Assembly: GCA_023421675.1 (NCBI GenBank)
Contig: JAEZTC010000013.1
Location: 661,054-725,053 of the forward strand
Origin: Bacillota bacterium
GTDB taxonomy: Bacteria > Bacillota > Clostridia > Acetivibrionales > JANLFN01
DNA: 64,000 nt
Direction of reading: 5' to 3'
The notes under the pieces: model-generated
Databases searched by the model: none
What the model saw: the letters and a program-made list of their open reading frames with translations, nothing else
What the model was told of the DNA's origin: nothing
In this document: piece by piece, positions 42,458 to 51,231 of the stretch
How the letters are laid out: each line of letters begins with the position of its first letter
Position numbering within the stretch: position 1 is the first letter of the stretch
Made by a program: the position numbers and the translations under genes

Positions 42458-43669
42458 ATGTTCCAGTTAAATGTTAATATATCTCAAAAAAAATCGTTGG
42501 CAATTTTTTTAAGTACACGCGGATCGATTGCAATTACTGCCCAGATACTTACTATAACTGTTGGATGGCAAATGTATGAGGTTACAAAATCGGCATTTTT
42601 CCTTGGATTAATAGGCCTGGTTCAGTTCTTGCCCATGTTTTTACTTACTTTAGTTGTCGGATATGTTGCGGACAGATTTGACCGAAGGATAATAGTTAGC
42701 GTATGCCAGGCTATACAGTGTGCAGGTGTTCTGGTACTAGCTGTGGGAAGCCTGAGCGGGTGGATTAATAAAGAAAGCATACTGTTAATTATCTTTTTCA
42801 TTGGTGCGGCATATTCGTTCGAGGGTCCATCCCTGCAAGCCTTGCTTCCCAATATAGTCTCAAAAGAGAATTTTCCAAAGGCTGCTGCCGCCTCTGCATC
42901 TGTATTTCAGACAGCGACTATTCTTGGACCGGCACTTGGTGGAATTCTTTATTCCCTTGGAGCAGGTACTGTTTATATAATTGCTTCAGCACTGTCATTA
43001 ATAAATTGTATTATTATTTTCTTTGTTTCTACTATAAATGGATCCGTCAAAAAAGAACCCGCAAGCATTAAGACAATCTTTGGGGGAATTGCATTTATTA
43101 AAAGCAAGCCTGATATTCTTGGGGCCATATCTCTTGACCTGTTTGCGGTACTTTTTGGTGGTGCAACCGCTTTATTACCTGCCTTTGCGGATAAGGTCCT
43201 GAATGTAGGTTCATTGGGCCTTGGCTTTTTAAGATCAGCACCAGCTGCAGGAGCACTGATAGTTTCTCTTTATCTTTCCCGGAGGCCTTTAAGAAACAGA
43301 GTCGGCTATAAAATGTTTGGAGCAGTTGCTGTTTTTGGAATATCAACAATTATTTTTGCATTATCTAAATCTTTTTTATTATCTCTTATTGTATTGGCAA
43401 TTATGGGAGCAGCAGATGTAGTGAGTGTTGTTGTACGATCAACTCTTGTCCAGATGGGAACTCCAGATGAGATAAGAGGAAGGGTAAGTTCAGTTAACAT
43501 GTTGTTTATTGGTACTTCAAACCAGCTTGGAGAATTTGAATCAGGCGTAACATCTTTATGGTTTGGAGGAATTGTACCTGCTGTAATTGTAGGAGGAATA
43601 GGGACGCTTGTTGTTGTATTCCTTTGGATGAAGCTGTTTCCAGGATTGCTACATGCTAAACAATACTAA
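42458..43669 (+). CDS. MFS transporter, EntS/MFS_3-like
   Basis: A 403-aa major facilitator with about 11-12 helices. The loop 2-3 motif is GYVADRFDRR (about 68), characteristic of the family; the second half repeats it weakly at VSLYLSRRPLRNR. EntS-like members export siderophores or drugs. ATG 42458 behind AGAAGG is chosen over the upstream TTG. Paired with the amidohydrolase gene and followed by a strong terminator. Confidence 0.85.
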   Translation: MFQLNVNISQKKSLAIFLSTRGSIAITAQILTITVGWQMYEVTKSAFFLGLIGLVQFLPMFLLTLVVGYVADRFDRRIIVSVCQAIQCAGVLVLAVGSLSGWINKESILLIIFFIGAAYSFEGPSLQALLPNIVSKENFPKAAAASASVFQTATILGPALGGILYSLGAGTVYIIASALSLINCIIIFFVSTINGSVKKEPASIKTIFGGIAFIKSKPDILGAISLDLFAVLFGGATALLPAFADKVLNVGSLGLGFLRSAPAAGALIVSLYLSRRPLRNRVGYKMFGAVAVFGISTIIFALSKSFLLSLIVLAIMGAADVVSVVVRSTLVQMGTPDEIRGRVSSVNMLFIGTSNQLGEFESGVTSLWFGGIVPAVIVGGIGTLVVVFLWMKLFPGLLHAKQY

Positions 43670-43733
43670 AAACTGAAAAAATCAAAGCGGAGAGCCATAT
43701 TTTATATTAAACAGAAGTGCTATATATAACACT

Positions 43734-43760
43734 AAAGCCTGCTTTCGCAGGCTTTAAATA
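43734..43760 (+). terminator. terminator after the MFS gene
   Basis: AAAGCCTGC (43734-43742), loop TTTC, GCAGGCTTT (43747-43755), then A/T-rich. Convergent with the MCP gene at 43782, so probably shared. Confidence 0.85.
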
Positions 43761-43781
43761 TATTTCATATAAAATATGCTT

Positions 43782-45311
43782 TTACTTGGAAAGTGTACTC
43801 ATTTCATATGCCATATTTTGCAGGTCTAGAGCGTTTTGAGCAATATCCTGGCTCATAGATGCATTTTGCTTAAGTGCGTTATCTACACTCTCAAATCCGC
43901 TGAGAGTCCTTTGTGTAATCTCAGAAATATGTAAGTTAAACTCCATTACATTATTATACTCAAGTATGAGTGAAGACATAAGTTCTTTTACATCTTTAAC
44001 GTTGCTACCTGATGTTCTAAGACCTGTAATCATATCGTTCAAACTGCTTGCAATGTTATTAAGAGTTTCATTTCCTTGTATAATTTGTTCATTATTATGG
44101 TTCATTAACGATTCTACATTATGAACTTCTTCCTTAAAATCATTGATAATAGAAATTATGCTATTTAATGAAACTTTAGTGTTTTCAGCAAGTTTTCTTA
44201 TTTCATCTGCTACTACTGAAAATCCTTTTCCGTATTCACCCGCTCTTGCAGCTTCTATGGTAGCATTTAATGCAAGTAAATTAGTTTGATCTGATATTCC
44301 CCTTATTATTGATAGAATTCCATCTATCTGAATAGACTTGTCTTCTAAAACTTTTGTCTTTTTCAATGTAGTAACAATGCTTCCTTTAATATCTTCTATT
44401 GAATTTAGAGCTTTTTCTAATTTATTTTCACTTTCGTTAGACAAGTCAATTAACTGAAGCGAAATTTGATCTGTATTTTCTATTTTTTTTGCCATACTTT
44501 CGTTTATGCCAAGTAATGAATTTAATTTGCTCGTGTTTTCCTGTGCTTTTGATAACATGCTTTTTGCATCATTATTTACATCAGTGCTTATAGCGGCAAC
44601 TTGCTGTAGGGAGGCTGTACCCTGCTCTGCTACTGAAGAGAGATTTTGACTTGAATCTAATAAAACTCTTACAAATTCAGAGATTTTTTTAAATAAAACA
44701 GATGTTTTTTCACTCTCTTTGATTGTTGCTTCATTAGCTCCTATTTCTTTTAATAAACGTGATGAAAAAGCTGTTAAAAGGAATATTGCAAAAGTATTAA
44801 GTGATACAACAACAATACGTAAAATTAATTCTCTTGTCAGCATTGGGCTATAAGGCATAGTGATTGATTTAAACATAAATATTACAATATTTGATGCAAT
44901 ACTAAGAGAGATTGATACTATAATCATCTTTAGATCCAAAAATAGTGCGCCAAGTAATATGAAATAATACACAACCGTCCATAATTCTTTTGACGGAAAA
45001 ACAAAATTTAAAAATAAGAAGTTAATATAAGTAAATATAAGAATTAAAATTTTTAAGCGTGTAAATGCTTTGTCCCATGAATCATCACTTGATAATGCTT
45101 TTTTGTACATGATCCTAAATGTCAGTATTTCAAGTGTAATCAGGACACCTAAAATTAATATATTTATCCATTGCACATCATTATATAGACCCATTAACTT
45201 TAAAAAAGCAAAAAGCGAACCTGCCAGGAATGCACTTAGAGAGTAAATTATAAGTACTATTTTTAAGGTTTTCTTTTGATAGTTTTGAATAACAATTGAT
45301 GATTGTTGCAT
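43782..45311 (-). CDS. methyl-accepting chemotaxis protein with a membrane-embedded sensor
   Basis: A 509-aa transducer. Its first ~185 residues contain six hydrophobic helices with no large external ligand domain. No HAMP can be identified; the rest is a coiled-coil signalling domain whose hairpin tip reads ISDQTNLLALNATIEAARAG (about residue 330) followed by VADEIRKLAE. This 6-TM type senses signals in or near the membrane, such as energy or small hydrophobic compounds. ATG 45311 behind TTGGAGG is chosen over the TTG at 45326. It is not in a chemotaxis operon. Confidence 0.9.
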   Translation of the reverse strand: MQQSSIVIQNYQKKTLKIVLIIYSLSAFLAGSLFAFLKLMGLYNDVQWINILILGVLITLEILTFRIMYKKALSSDDSWDKAFTRLKILILIFTYINFLFLNFVFPSKELWTVVYYFILLGALFLDLKMIIVSISLSIASNIVIFMFKSITMPYSPMLTRELILRIVVVSLNTFAIFLLTAFSSRLLKEIGANEATIKESEKTSVLFKKISEFVRVLLDSSQNLSSVAEQGTASLQQVAAISTDVNNDAKSMLSKAQENTSKLNSLLGINESMAKKIENTDQISLQLIDLSNESENKLEKALNSIEDIKGSIVTTLKKTKVLEDKSIQIDGILSIIRGISDQTNLLALNATIEAARAGEYGKGFSVVADEIRKLAENTKVSLNSIISIINDFKEEVHNVESLMNHNNEQIIQGNETLNNIASSLNDMITGLRTSGSNVKDVKELMSSLILEYNNVMEFNLHISEITQRTLSGFESVDNALKQNASMSQDIAQNALDLQNMAYEMSTLSK

Positions 45312-45517
45312 AACATTAGCCTCCAAATAACAGTATTTTATAATGTATTAAGTAAAAAAGTTTCAGGGGCTAATTTTTAAAATTCATAGCTTCCCCAAAT
45401 AGTAATATTTTCATAATAATTCAACAAAAGATACCATTATCCTGCTAAATATAATAAAATTTTTAATTTTGAATGAAAGAGGAAACTTTTATGGGGGATA
45501 CCAACCAATGTATATTT

Positions 45518-45844
45518 CTATTTGTTCATATTGTCCTTACCCCAGTCATACATCATTCCTAATAGGGGCAAAAGTGTCGCTCCTTTTTCACTTAATGAAT
45601 ACTCAACCTTTGGAGGAATTTGGTGATATTCCTTGCGGATAATTATTCCTTCGTTTTCAAGTTCCTTTAACTGATTACTTAACATTTTATGTGTAATACT
45701 TTCTATAGACTTTTTAAGCTCGCCATATCTTTTAACCTTATCAATCATCAAGTAATATACAATTAAAAGTTTCCACTTTCCCCCCATCAAATTTAAAGTG
45801 TATTCGATTGGACAAACATGTTTTTTATCTTCGCAAAGGTTCAT
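45518..45844 (-). CDS. HxlR-type regulator 3
   Basis: A 108-aa winged-helix regulator, the third HxlR member within about 5 kb. CPIEYTLNLMGGKWKLLIVY, YGELKKSIESITHKMLSNQL and PPKVEYSLSEKG are the usual blocks. The CP cysteine is kept (residue about 11). Divergent from the EFR1 ferredoxin gene, with a palindrome AAAAGT-GCAT-ACTTTT between. Confidence 0.92.
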   Translation of the reverse strand: MNLCEDKKHVCPIEYTLNLMGGKWKLLIVYYLMIDKVKRYGELKKSIESITHKMLSNQLKELENEGIIIRKEYHQIPPKVEYSLSEKGATLLPLLGMMYDWGKDNMNK

Positions 45845-45881
45845 ATAATATATTACTCTCCTTTTATATAGTATCTAACAA

Positions 45882-45897
45882 AAAAGTGCATACTTTT
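45882..45897. promoter_or_regulatory. operator candidate of HxlR 3
   Basis: A perfect palindrome AAAAGT-GCAT-ACTTTT in the 129-base divergent gap between HxlR 3 and the EFR1 gene, near the HxlR 3 start. Confidence 0.55.
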
Positions 45898-45973
45898 CCA
45901 AATAACAATATGATTTATAATGAATATATAACAAAGAATTAGTTGTGTAAAGAAAAAGTGAGGAGAAAAAAAT

Positions 45974-46732
45974 ATGAATGGTACAATTTATTATTTTTCA
46001 GGTACAGGAAATTCTTTATCAGCTGCAAAGCAGATTGTAGAAAAGATGGAGTGCAAAACAAATTTGTTACCTATAAAGAATTTGATTAAAAATGATGAAG
46101 TGGAAATCATAGAAAATGTACTCGGTTTTGTATTCCCGGTGCACTATCTATCTGCCCCCGAAACAATCAAAAAGTTTATTGAAAGAATAAATTTCAAGTC
46201 TAGTCCGTACATATTTGCAGTAGCAACCTGTAATAGTGTCTCAGGAGGATGTGTTTTTGAACTGAGGGAGCTTCTTGCTAAAAGGGGACAGCAACTGTCT
46301 GCGGGTTTTACAGTTGTAATGCCCGGAAATGCAAAAATCAATACTCCTGAAGAGCAGGAGCAAAAACTGATAGCTTCGAAAAAGAGGTTTGTTGAGATCT
46401 CAGACTATATTAATAGGCGGAACTTTGGTAATTTCGAAGGAATAGATATGAAATATGAAGATATACCAAAGGATCAGCAAGTATACATAAGTCCTGACAT
46501 GTTTTGGTCAAATCAGGATTGCAGCAGCTGCGGTACGTGCAGCAAGGTTTGTCCCAGTAATAATATTTGTTTATCTGAAGCTGGGAAACCAGTATGGGGC
46601 TCGAACTGTACTACATGTTTTGCATGTTTTCACTGGTGTCCCAGGAATTCAGTTAAGATTGGACAATTTAGTTCAGGCATGCCTCAGTACCATAACCCTG
46701 AAATAAGCTTGGTAGAACTTATTGATAAATGA
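45974..46732 (+). CDS. EFR1 family ferrodoxin (flavodoxin domain plus two 4Fe-4S clusters)
   Basis: A 252-aa cytosolic electron carrier. The N-terminal flavodoxin-like domain starts YYFSGTGNSLSAAK (FMN phosphate loop). The C-terminus has two CxxCxxC clusters, DCSSCGTCSKVCP and NCTTCFACFHWCP, so it can bind one FMN and two 4Fe-4S clusters. EFR1 proteins are common in gut and soil clostridia. Divergent from HxlR 3, probably its target. GAGGAGAAAAAA precedes ATG. Confidence 0.92.
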   Translation: MNGTIYYFSGTGNSLSAAKQIVEKMECKTNLLPIKNLIKNDEVEIIENVLGFVFPVHYLSAPETIKKFIERINFKSSPYIFAVATCNSVSGGCVFELRELLAKRGQQLSAGFTVVMPGNAKINTPEEQEQKLIASKKRFVEISDYINRRNFGNFEGIDMKYEDIPKDQQVYISPDMFWSNQDCSSCGTCSKVCPSNNICLSEAGKPVWGSNCTTCFACFHWCPRNSVKIGQFSSGMPQYHNPEISLVELIDK

Positions 46733-46814
46733 CTTCTGTATAAAAAAATACCAGTTGGAAATGGTAATAAGGAACTAAGTTTAATAGTTTAGTCTTGATT
46801 TAAGGAGTACCTGA

Positions 46815-47210
46815 ATGAAGAAAATCATTCCTAATATTACCGTAGATAGCTGCAGTGAGGCACTTGAGTTCTATAAACAGGTTTTTGGAGGAAAAGTTGA
46901 AAATATTCAAACATCCGAAGGAAAGGAAATGTTTAAAGGCCATGAAGGAAAAATTATTCATTCAGAATTCATTATAAATGATGAATGCATAATGTACTTT
47001 ACAGATATATTTGGTCCTAAAGCTTCAGGCAGCAATATTAGTCTTATGCTCCAGATGGACAGCGAAGATGAAATAAGCAGGATATATCTCAAACTTAAGG
47101 AGAAAGGAAGAGTTACCTTCGAACTGCAAAAAACCTTCTGGGGCTCATATCACGCTGTGGTAACTGATACTTTTGGTGTAACATGGTCTCTGGATTATTC
47201 CGGTAAGTGA
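46815..47210 (+). CDS. VOC-superfamily (PhnB-like glyoxalase) protein
   Basis: A 131-aa protein with the two beta-alpha-beta-beta-beta modules of VOC: KIIPNITVDSCSEALEFYKQ as first half and a second half ISLMLQMDSEDEISRIYLKL ... SYHAVVTDTFGVTWSL. This is the PhnB/3-demethylubiquinone-like subgroup; no ligand can be named. Follows EFR1 by 82 bases and is closed by a strong terminator, so they may form one transcript. Confidence 0.85.
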   Translation: MKKIIPNITVDSCSEALEFYKQVFGGKVENIQTSEGKEMFKGHEGKIIHSEFIINDECIMYFTDIFGPKASGSNISLMLQMDSEDEISRIYLKLKEKGRVTFELQKTFWGSYHAVVTDTFGVTWSLDYSGK

Positions 47211-47233
47211 TTTGTTTTATGAATATAAATAAC

Positions 47234-47264
47234 AAAAAAAGGTCTGCTGCAGCAGATCTTTTTT
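47234..47264 (+). terminator. terminator after the VOC gene
   Basis: A-run, GGTCTGCT (47241-47248), AGCAGATC (47251-47258), T-run. The stem is near-perfect with one wobble and extends through A/T pairs. Confidence 0.88.
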
Positions 47265-47376
47265 GTTATCAATACAGTGGCAAATTTAATGGACACAGTA
47301 TATAATAGTCATGTAAATCTTACCCGTGCAAATTTTACAATTCTAACAGTTTTTCGTATAATAAGGAGATTCTTTC

Positions 47377-48594
47377 ATGAAAAGCAATAATGATATTAAT
47401 CAGCTAAAAAACCTGATAGAATGTATGCCTGAAGCTATTTCCCTGTTTGACAGGGATGGCAGGATAATTATGCTTAATGAAAGCGCCCGAAATTATTATG
47501 CTAATGTTACAGAGAATATAAATGACATTCATAAGTATTGCAAGTTTTATTATATTTCTAATGGTGAAGAAATACCTCGTGAAAAAATGCCGCATCAAAT
47601 AGTTATTAATGAGCATAGAGTTGTAAAAGATATAATTATTATAAAGACATCAAATAAGAAAAACTATATAGGAATAAGCGGAACGCCTGTTTTTGATAAC
47701 AATGGAAATTTTATTATGGGTGCTATTTGTGGACGTGACATAAGCAACCATATTCAATTTGAAGAAAACCTAAGACAGGCAGAGATTAAACAGAAGGAAT
47801 TATTAGAAAATGCAATGAAAGTTAAGGATGAATTTCTTGCCTTAATAAGTCATGAATTCAAAACACCTTTAACGGTAATTAATTCAGCCTTACAGGCCAT
47901 AGAGTACATATGCAGGGAAAGTCTCTCCGAAAAAGCAAAGGAATTTTTAAACATAATTCGTCAAAACACATACAGACAGCAACGACTTGTTAATAATATA
48001 CTGGATGTAACAAAAATTAATGCGGGCTACTTAAAAATTGAAAACAGTAAAACAGATATTGTTCATCTAACAAAGGCTATTGTTGAATCGGTGCAGATAT
48101 ATGCGGGACAAAAAAATATTAATATTGAGTTTAACACTGACTTACAAAGCTTCGTTACAGTGTTTGATGACGGTAAATATGAAAGAATTTTATTAAACCT
48201 TCTATCGAATGCTATTAAATTTACACCTGAGCGTGGTTCAATAAACGTAAGGGTATACAGTGAAAATGATAATATATGCGTTAATGTATCAGACACAGGG
48301 ATAGGCATTCCAGAGGATAAAATTGAATTAATATTTGAAAGATTTGGGCAGGTAGACAGCTCTTTATCCAGACAAGCTGAAGGAACAGGGATAGGTCTTT
48401 CCCTTGTAAAAATGTATGTTGAAGCCATGAAAGGGTTTGTCAATGTAAACAGCAGTTTGGGGAAGGGTAGTACATTCATAGTAAAATTACCTGTTATGAT
48501 TTCAGAAGATAGTGAAGATAAAAATCTTAAGGACCTATCCGATAATCGACTTGTTCAAGCTGCTTTAATTGAGTTTTCAGATATTTATTTATAA
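47377..48594 (+). CDS. soluble PAS sensor histidine kinase
   Basis: A 405-aa kinase. A PAS domain spans about 5-130 (CMPEAISLFDRDGRI start), HisKA has the phospho-His in SHEFKTPL (about residue 158), and HATPase has N-box NAIKFTP, DTGIGIP and GTGIGLSLVK. No membrane helix, so it senses something inside the cell. No response regulator lies beside it, making it an orphan. AAGGAG precedes ATG; its transcript may run into the esterase gene. Confidence 0.92.
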   Translation: MKSNNDINQLKNLIECMPEAISLFDRDGRIIMLNESARNYYANVTENINDIHKYCKFYYISNGEEIPREKMPHQIVINEHRVVKDIIIIKTSNKKNYIGISGTPVFDNNGNFIMGAICGRDISNHIQFEENLRQAEIKQKELLENAMKVKDEFLALISHEFKTPLTVINSALQAIEYICRESLSEKAKEFLNIIRQNTYRQQRLVNNILDVTKINAGYLKIENSKTDIVHLTKAIVESVQIYAGQKNINIEFNTDLQSFVTVFDDGKYERILLNLLSNAIKFTPERGSINVRVYSENDNICVNVSDTGIGIPEDKIELIFERFGQVDSSLSRQAEGTGIGLSLVKMYVEAMKGFVNVNSSLGKGSTFIVKLPVMISEDSEDKNLKDLSDNRLVQAALIEFSDIYL

Positions 48595-48625
48595 CCCAAA
48601 TATCTGTCAGGAGGGAGAAAAAATA

Positions 48626-49576
48626 ATGAAAAAAATAATATTAGTCTTTTTAATGATTTCAATTTTATTGTGTTCCTGTGGTACAGCGGAAAATACTAAG
48701 AGTCCCGGTAGTGTTATAACTACTAGCCACAGCACTAAGGAATTATCTAAACAGGCAACTACAGTACCAATTCAGAAGCAGGAGCCTTCAAAAGTTGAAA
48801 AAATCATAATAAACAGTCAAGTGCTCAAAAAAGATATGAATGTCAATATATATCTGCCAGCCGGTTACAGCAGTGACGAAAAATATCCTGTACTTTACCT
48901 GCTCCATGGTTACTCGGGGACACAAGATTCATGGATAAATGATTTGGGCGTAGTAGAAAATGCAGATAAACTAATTAAAGAAAAGAAAATTAAGCCTTTG
49001 ATTATTGTTTCACCTTTAATTGACAACAGTTTTGGAGTAAATTCATCCGAGGTTACCCAAACGATAGGTGGCGAAAACAGGCAAACAAATGCTCATAAGG
49101 GGATGTATGAAGATTATATAATAAAGGAATTGATATCTTACATAGATAACAATTACAGTACTTTGAAGTCGCGGGAAGGAAGATACATCGGCGGACTGTC
49201 AATGGGAGGTTATGCAGCATTATACCTATCCTTTAAGCATACCGATATGTTCAGTAAGGTTGGAGGACACAGCCCTGCCCTTTTTCTTGATGATATCGAG
49301 GGTTCTACAAAGAGGCTTATTTACCCTGATGAAGCAACTCGCAATCAAAGAGACCCCATTTTGATGGCACAATATATGGACTTGTCAAAAATGGATATAT
49401 ATCTTGACTGCGGGGATATGGATGGATGGAAGTTCTATAATGGATGTGAAAAATTATATAACATCCTTAAAGGTAAGGGAGTAAATATACAGTATCACTT
49501 GAATCCGGGGGCCCATGATGGTAATTACTGGAGCTCTCATGCGGGAGACTATTTGATATTTTATGCAGGACAATAA
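48626..49576 (+). CDS. esterase lipoprotein (PF00756, feruloyl/esterase D-like)
   Basis: A 316-aa alpha/beta hydrolase. A lipoprotein signal peptide (SILLCSCG lipobox, Cys about 17) is followed by a Thr/Ser/Lys-rich linker to about residue 60. The catalytic core has LLHGYSGTQDSW, GGLSMGGYA with nucleophile Ser near 192, a late Asp (LDCGDMDGW) and GAHDGNYW with the catalytic His. It may cleave acyl or feruloyl esters from plant cell-wall sugars or act on trehalose/siderophore esters. ATG 48626 behind CAGGAGGG is chosen. Confidence 0.88.
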   Translation: MKKIILVFLMISILLCSCGTAENTKSPGSVITTSHSTKELSKQATTVPIQKQEPSKVEKIIINSQVLKKDMNVNIYLPAGYSSDEKYPVLYLLHGYSGTQDSWINDLGVVENADKLIKEKKIKPLIIVSPLIDNSFGVNSSEVTQTIGGENRQTNAHKGMYEDYIIKELISYIDNNYSTLKSREGRYIGGLSMGGYAALYLSFKHTDMFSKVGGHSPALFLDDIEGSTKRLIYPDEATRNQRDPILMAQYMDLSKMDIYLDCGDMDGWKFYNGCEKLYNILKGKGVNIQYHLNPGAHDGNYWSSHAGDYLIFYAGQ

Positions 49577-49648
49577 CTTGATTTTACTGTAAAAGAAGCA
49601 GTTTTATATGTTATAATTATCTTAGATTAAAATTTGGAGGTGTAATAA

Positions 49649-50014
49649 ATAAAGAAGGAAAAGATAATAAAAATCTGCATATTGCTTTTAATTTCTTTAT
49701 TTGTTGTTTATCTGGCACCTAATGTCGCTTTTGAAGCTGAAGAAAGCCGTGATTATTCGAAGGTTTTTTCTTCGACTGTTTTTGTTAATACAACAGACAT
49801 TTTAAGTGTTGAAAGGTCAGGTTTTAATACTTCAATTCCTAATAACAAAACAAAGATTAACCAATTATACTTTTTAAAATTATGTATTGAAGATACAGTT
49901 AGCAGTAAGTCTTTAATTGAGATAGAAAAATTCGATAATCGCAAATCTATAATGCAATCTATACCGAATTATTTCCATGGAAGCAAATATAGGAGTAATT
50001 TCTTCGCTATCTGA
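49649..50014 (+). CDS. exported small protein with an apparent AUA start
   Basis: Reading from ATA 49649 gives 121 aa with a typical signal peptide: IKKEKIIKICILLLISLFVV, then APNVAFEAEE. GGAGG (49636-49640) is eight bases upstream of ATA, exactly where ATG is expected. The first listed alternative is TTG 49682 which lacks an RBS. So the start is AUA, or an ATG mutated to ATA and the gene is dying. The mature part (YSKVFSSTVFVNTTDILSV) has no recognised domain. A small membrane-protein gene follows by 27 bases. Confidence 0.5.
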   Translation: MKKEKIIKICILLLISLFVVYLAPNVAFEAEESRDYSKVFSSTVFVNTTDILSVERSGFNTSIPNNKTKINQLYFLKLCIEDTVSSKSLIEIEKFDNRKSIMQSIPNYFHGSKYRSNFFAI

Positions 50015-50041
50015 AAAAAATAGATAACGGAGGTGAATTTT

Positions 50042-50173
50042 ATGAATCCTACTATAATAATTATTATTATATTGGGTCTGATATTTTTTATCGGTGGTCC
50101 TATATTAGCTAGTCGCGCATCCAAACATTCAGAAAAATCGGAAAATGAAGACAATAACAATAATAAAAAATAA
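50042..50173 (+). CDS. small single-span membrane protein
   Basis: A 43-aa peptide with one N-terminal helix (TIIIIIILGLIFFIGGPIL) and an Asn/Lys/Glu-rich tail. CGGAGGTG lies seven bases before ATG. It is too short for routine gene calling but has a full RBS and stop. Function unknown; it may be a partner of its exported neighbour or of the YitT gene that follows. Confidence 0.6.
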   Translation: MNPTIIIIIILGLIFFIGGPILASRASKHSEKSENEDNNNNKK

Positions 50174-50222
50174 ACTAAAAATACATGATAATGTGTATTT
50201 ATAAAAATAATGGGGGAATTTG

Positions 50223-51080
50223 ATGACGAGAAGAAATAGAATCATTAGGGAAATGAAGAGATATTTGTTCCTTTTTATCGGAGCAATTCTAGCTGCTGTT
50301 GGGCTTGAAATATTTCTTGTCCCGAACAATATAACCGACGGCGGCATTGTAGGCGTGTCCATAATTACAAGCTACTTAACGGATTTACCGCTAAGCATGT
50401 TTATAATTATATTTAATATACCTTTTCTGTTTTTGGGTTATAAACAAATTGGAAAAACGTTTGTATTTTCATCTGTTTTTTCGATAGCATCATTGTCATT
50501 ATGGGTAGAGGTATTTCATCCGGTATCTGAATTTACTAATGATATATTATTGGCTTCAGTATTCGGAGGAATTATCCTTGGAGCCGGAGTAGGTATAATA
50601 ATTCGCTATGGAGGCTCACTTGACGGAACTGAAATGGTTGCAATTATAGCAAATAAACGAACGGCCTTTTCTGTAGGTGAGATAGTAATGTTTTTTAATA
50701 TATTTATACTAAGCAGTGCTGGTCTTGTATTCGGGTGGAACAGGGCGATGTACTCACTTATTGCCTATTTTATTGCATATAAAGTTATTGATATAACTGT
50801 TGAAGGTCTGGATGAAGGTAGAGCCGCAATAATTATATCAGATAACGGTGAAGAAATTTCTCAAGCTATAATGGCACGTTTAGGCAGAAGTGTTACATTT
50901 CTTGAAGGGAGCGGAGGACTGGGGAGACATCACAGAATGATTCTGTATGTAGTAGTTACCCGGTTGGAAGTTTCAAAACTTAAATCCATTATTCATGATA
51001 TGGATGAAAATGCATTTGTAACTATAAATGATGTCTCGGATGTAATGGGAGGAAAGCACAAAAAGAGAGCAATTCACTAA
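50223..51080 (+). CDS. YitT-family membrane protein (DUF2179 C-terminus)
   Basis: A 285-aa protein with five N-terminal helices (about 15-170, the DUF161 repeats) and a soluble roughly 85-residue DUF2179 domain at the end (TFLEGSGGLG, VVVTRLEVSKLKSIIHDMDE). A GGGGGAATTTG site precedes ATG 50223. Many homologues are encoded by clostridia and bacilli; the transport role is unproven. A strong terminator follows. Confidence 0.92.
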   Translation: MTRRNRIIREMKRYLFLFIGAILAAVGLEIFLVPNNITDGGIVGVSIITSYLTDLPLSMFIIIFNIPFLFLGYKQIGKTFVFSSVFSIASLSLWVEVFHPVSEFTNDILLASVFGGIILGAGVGIIIRYGGSLDGTEMVAIIANKRTAFSVGEIVMFFNIFILSSAGLVFGWNRAMYSLIAYFIAYKVIDITVEGLDEGRAAIIISDNGEEISQAIMARLGRSVTFLEGSGGLGRHHRMILYVVVTRLEVSKLKSIIHDMDENAFVTINDVSDVMGGKHKKRAIH

Positions 51081-51107
51081 AACCGCTTACCAAAGCGGTT
51101 TTTTTAT
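51081..51107 (+). terminator. terminator after the YitT gene
   Basis: AACCGCTT (51081-51088) pairs perfectly with AAGCGGTT (51093-51100), loop ACCA, followed by a T-run. Confidence 0.93.
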
Positions 51108-51231
51108 GCACCAATAAAAATGATACATTCTTATATGTATGGGACATTTCTCAAAATGATAAATAATAAATAAAAGATGTCCTCAACTTATGTGCTATAA
51201 TGTATTCAAAATTCTATTTGGATGTGAGAAT

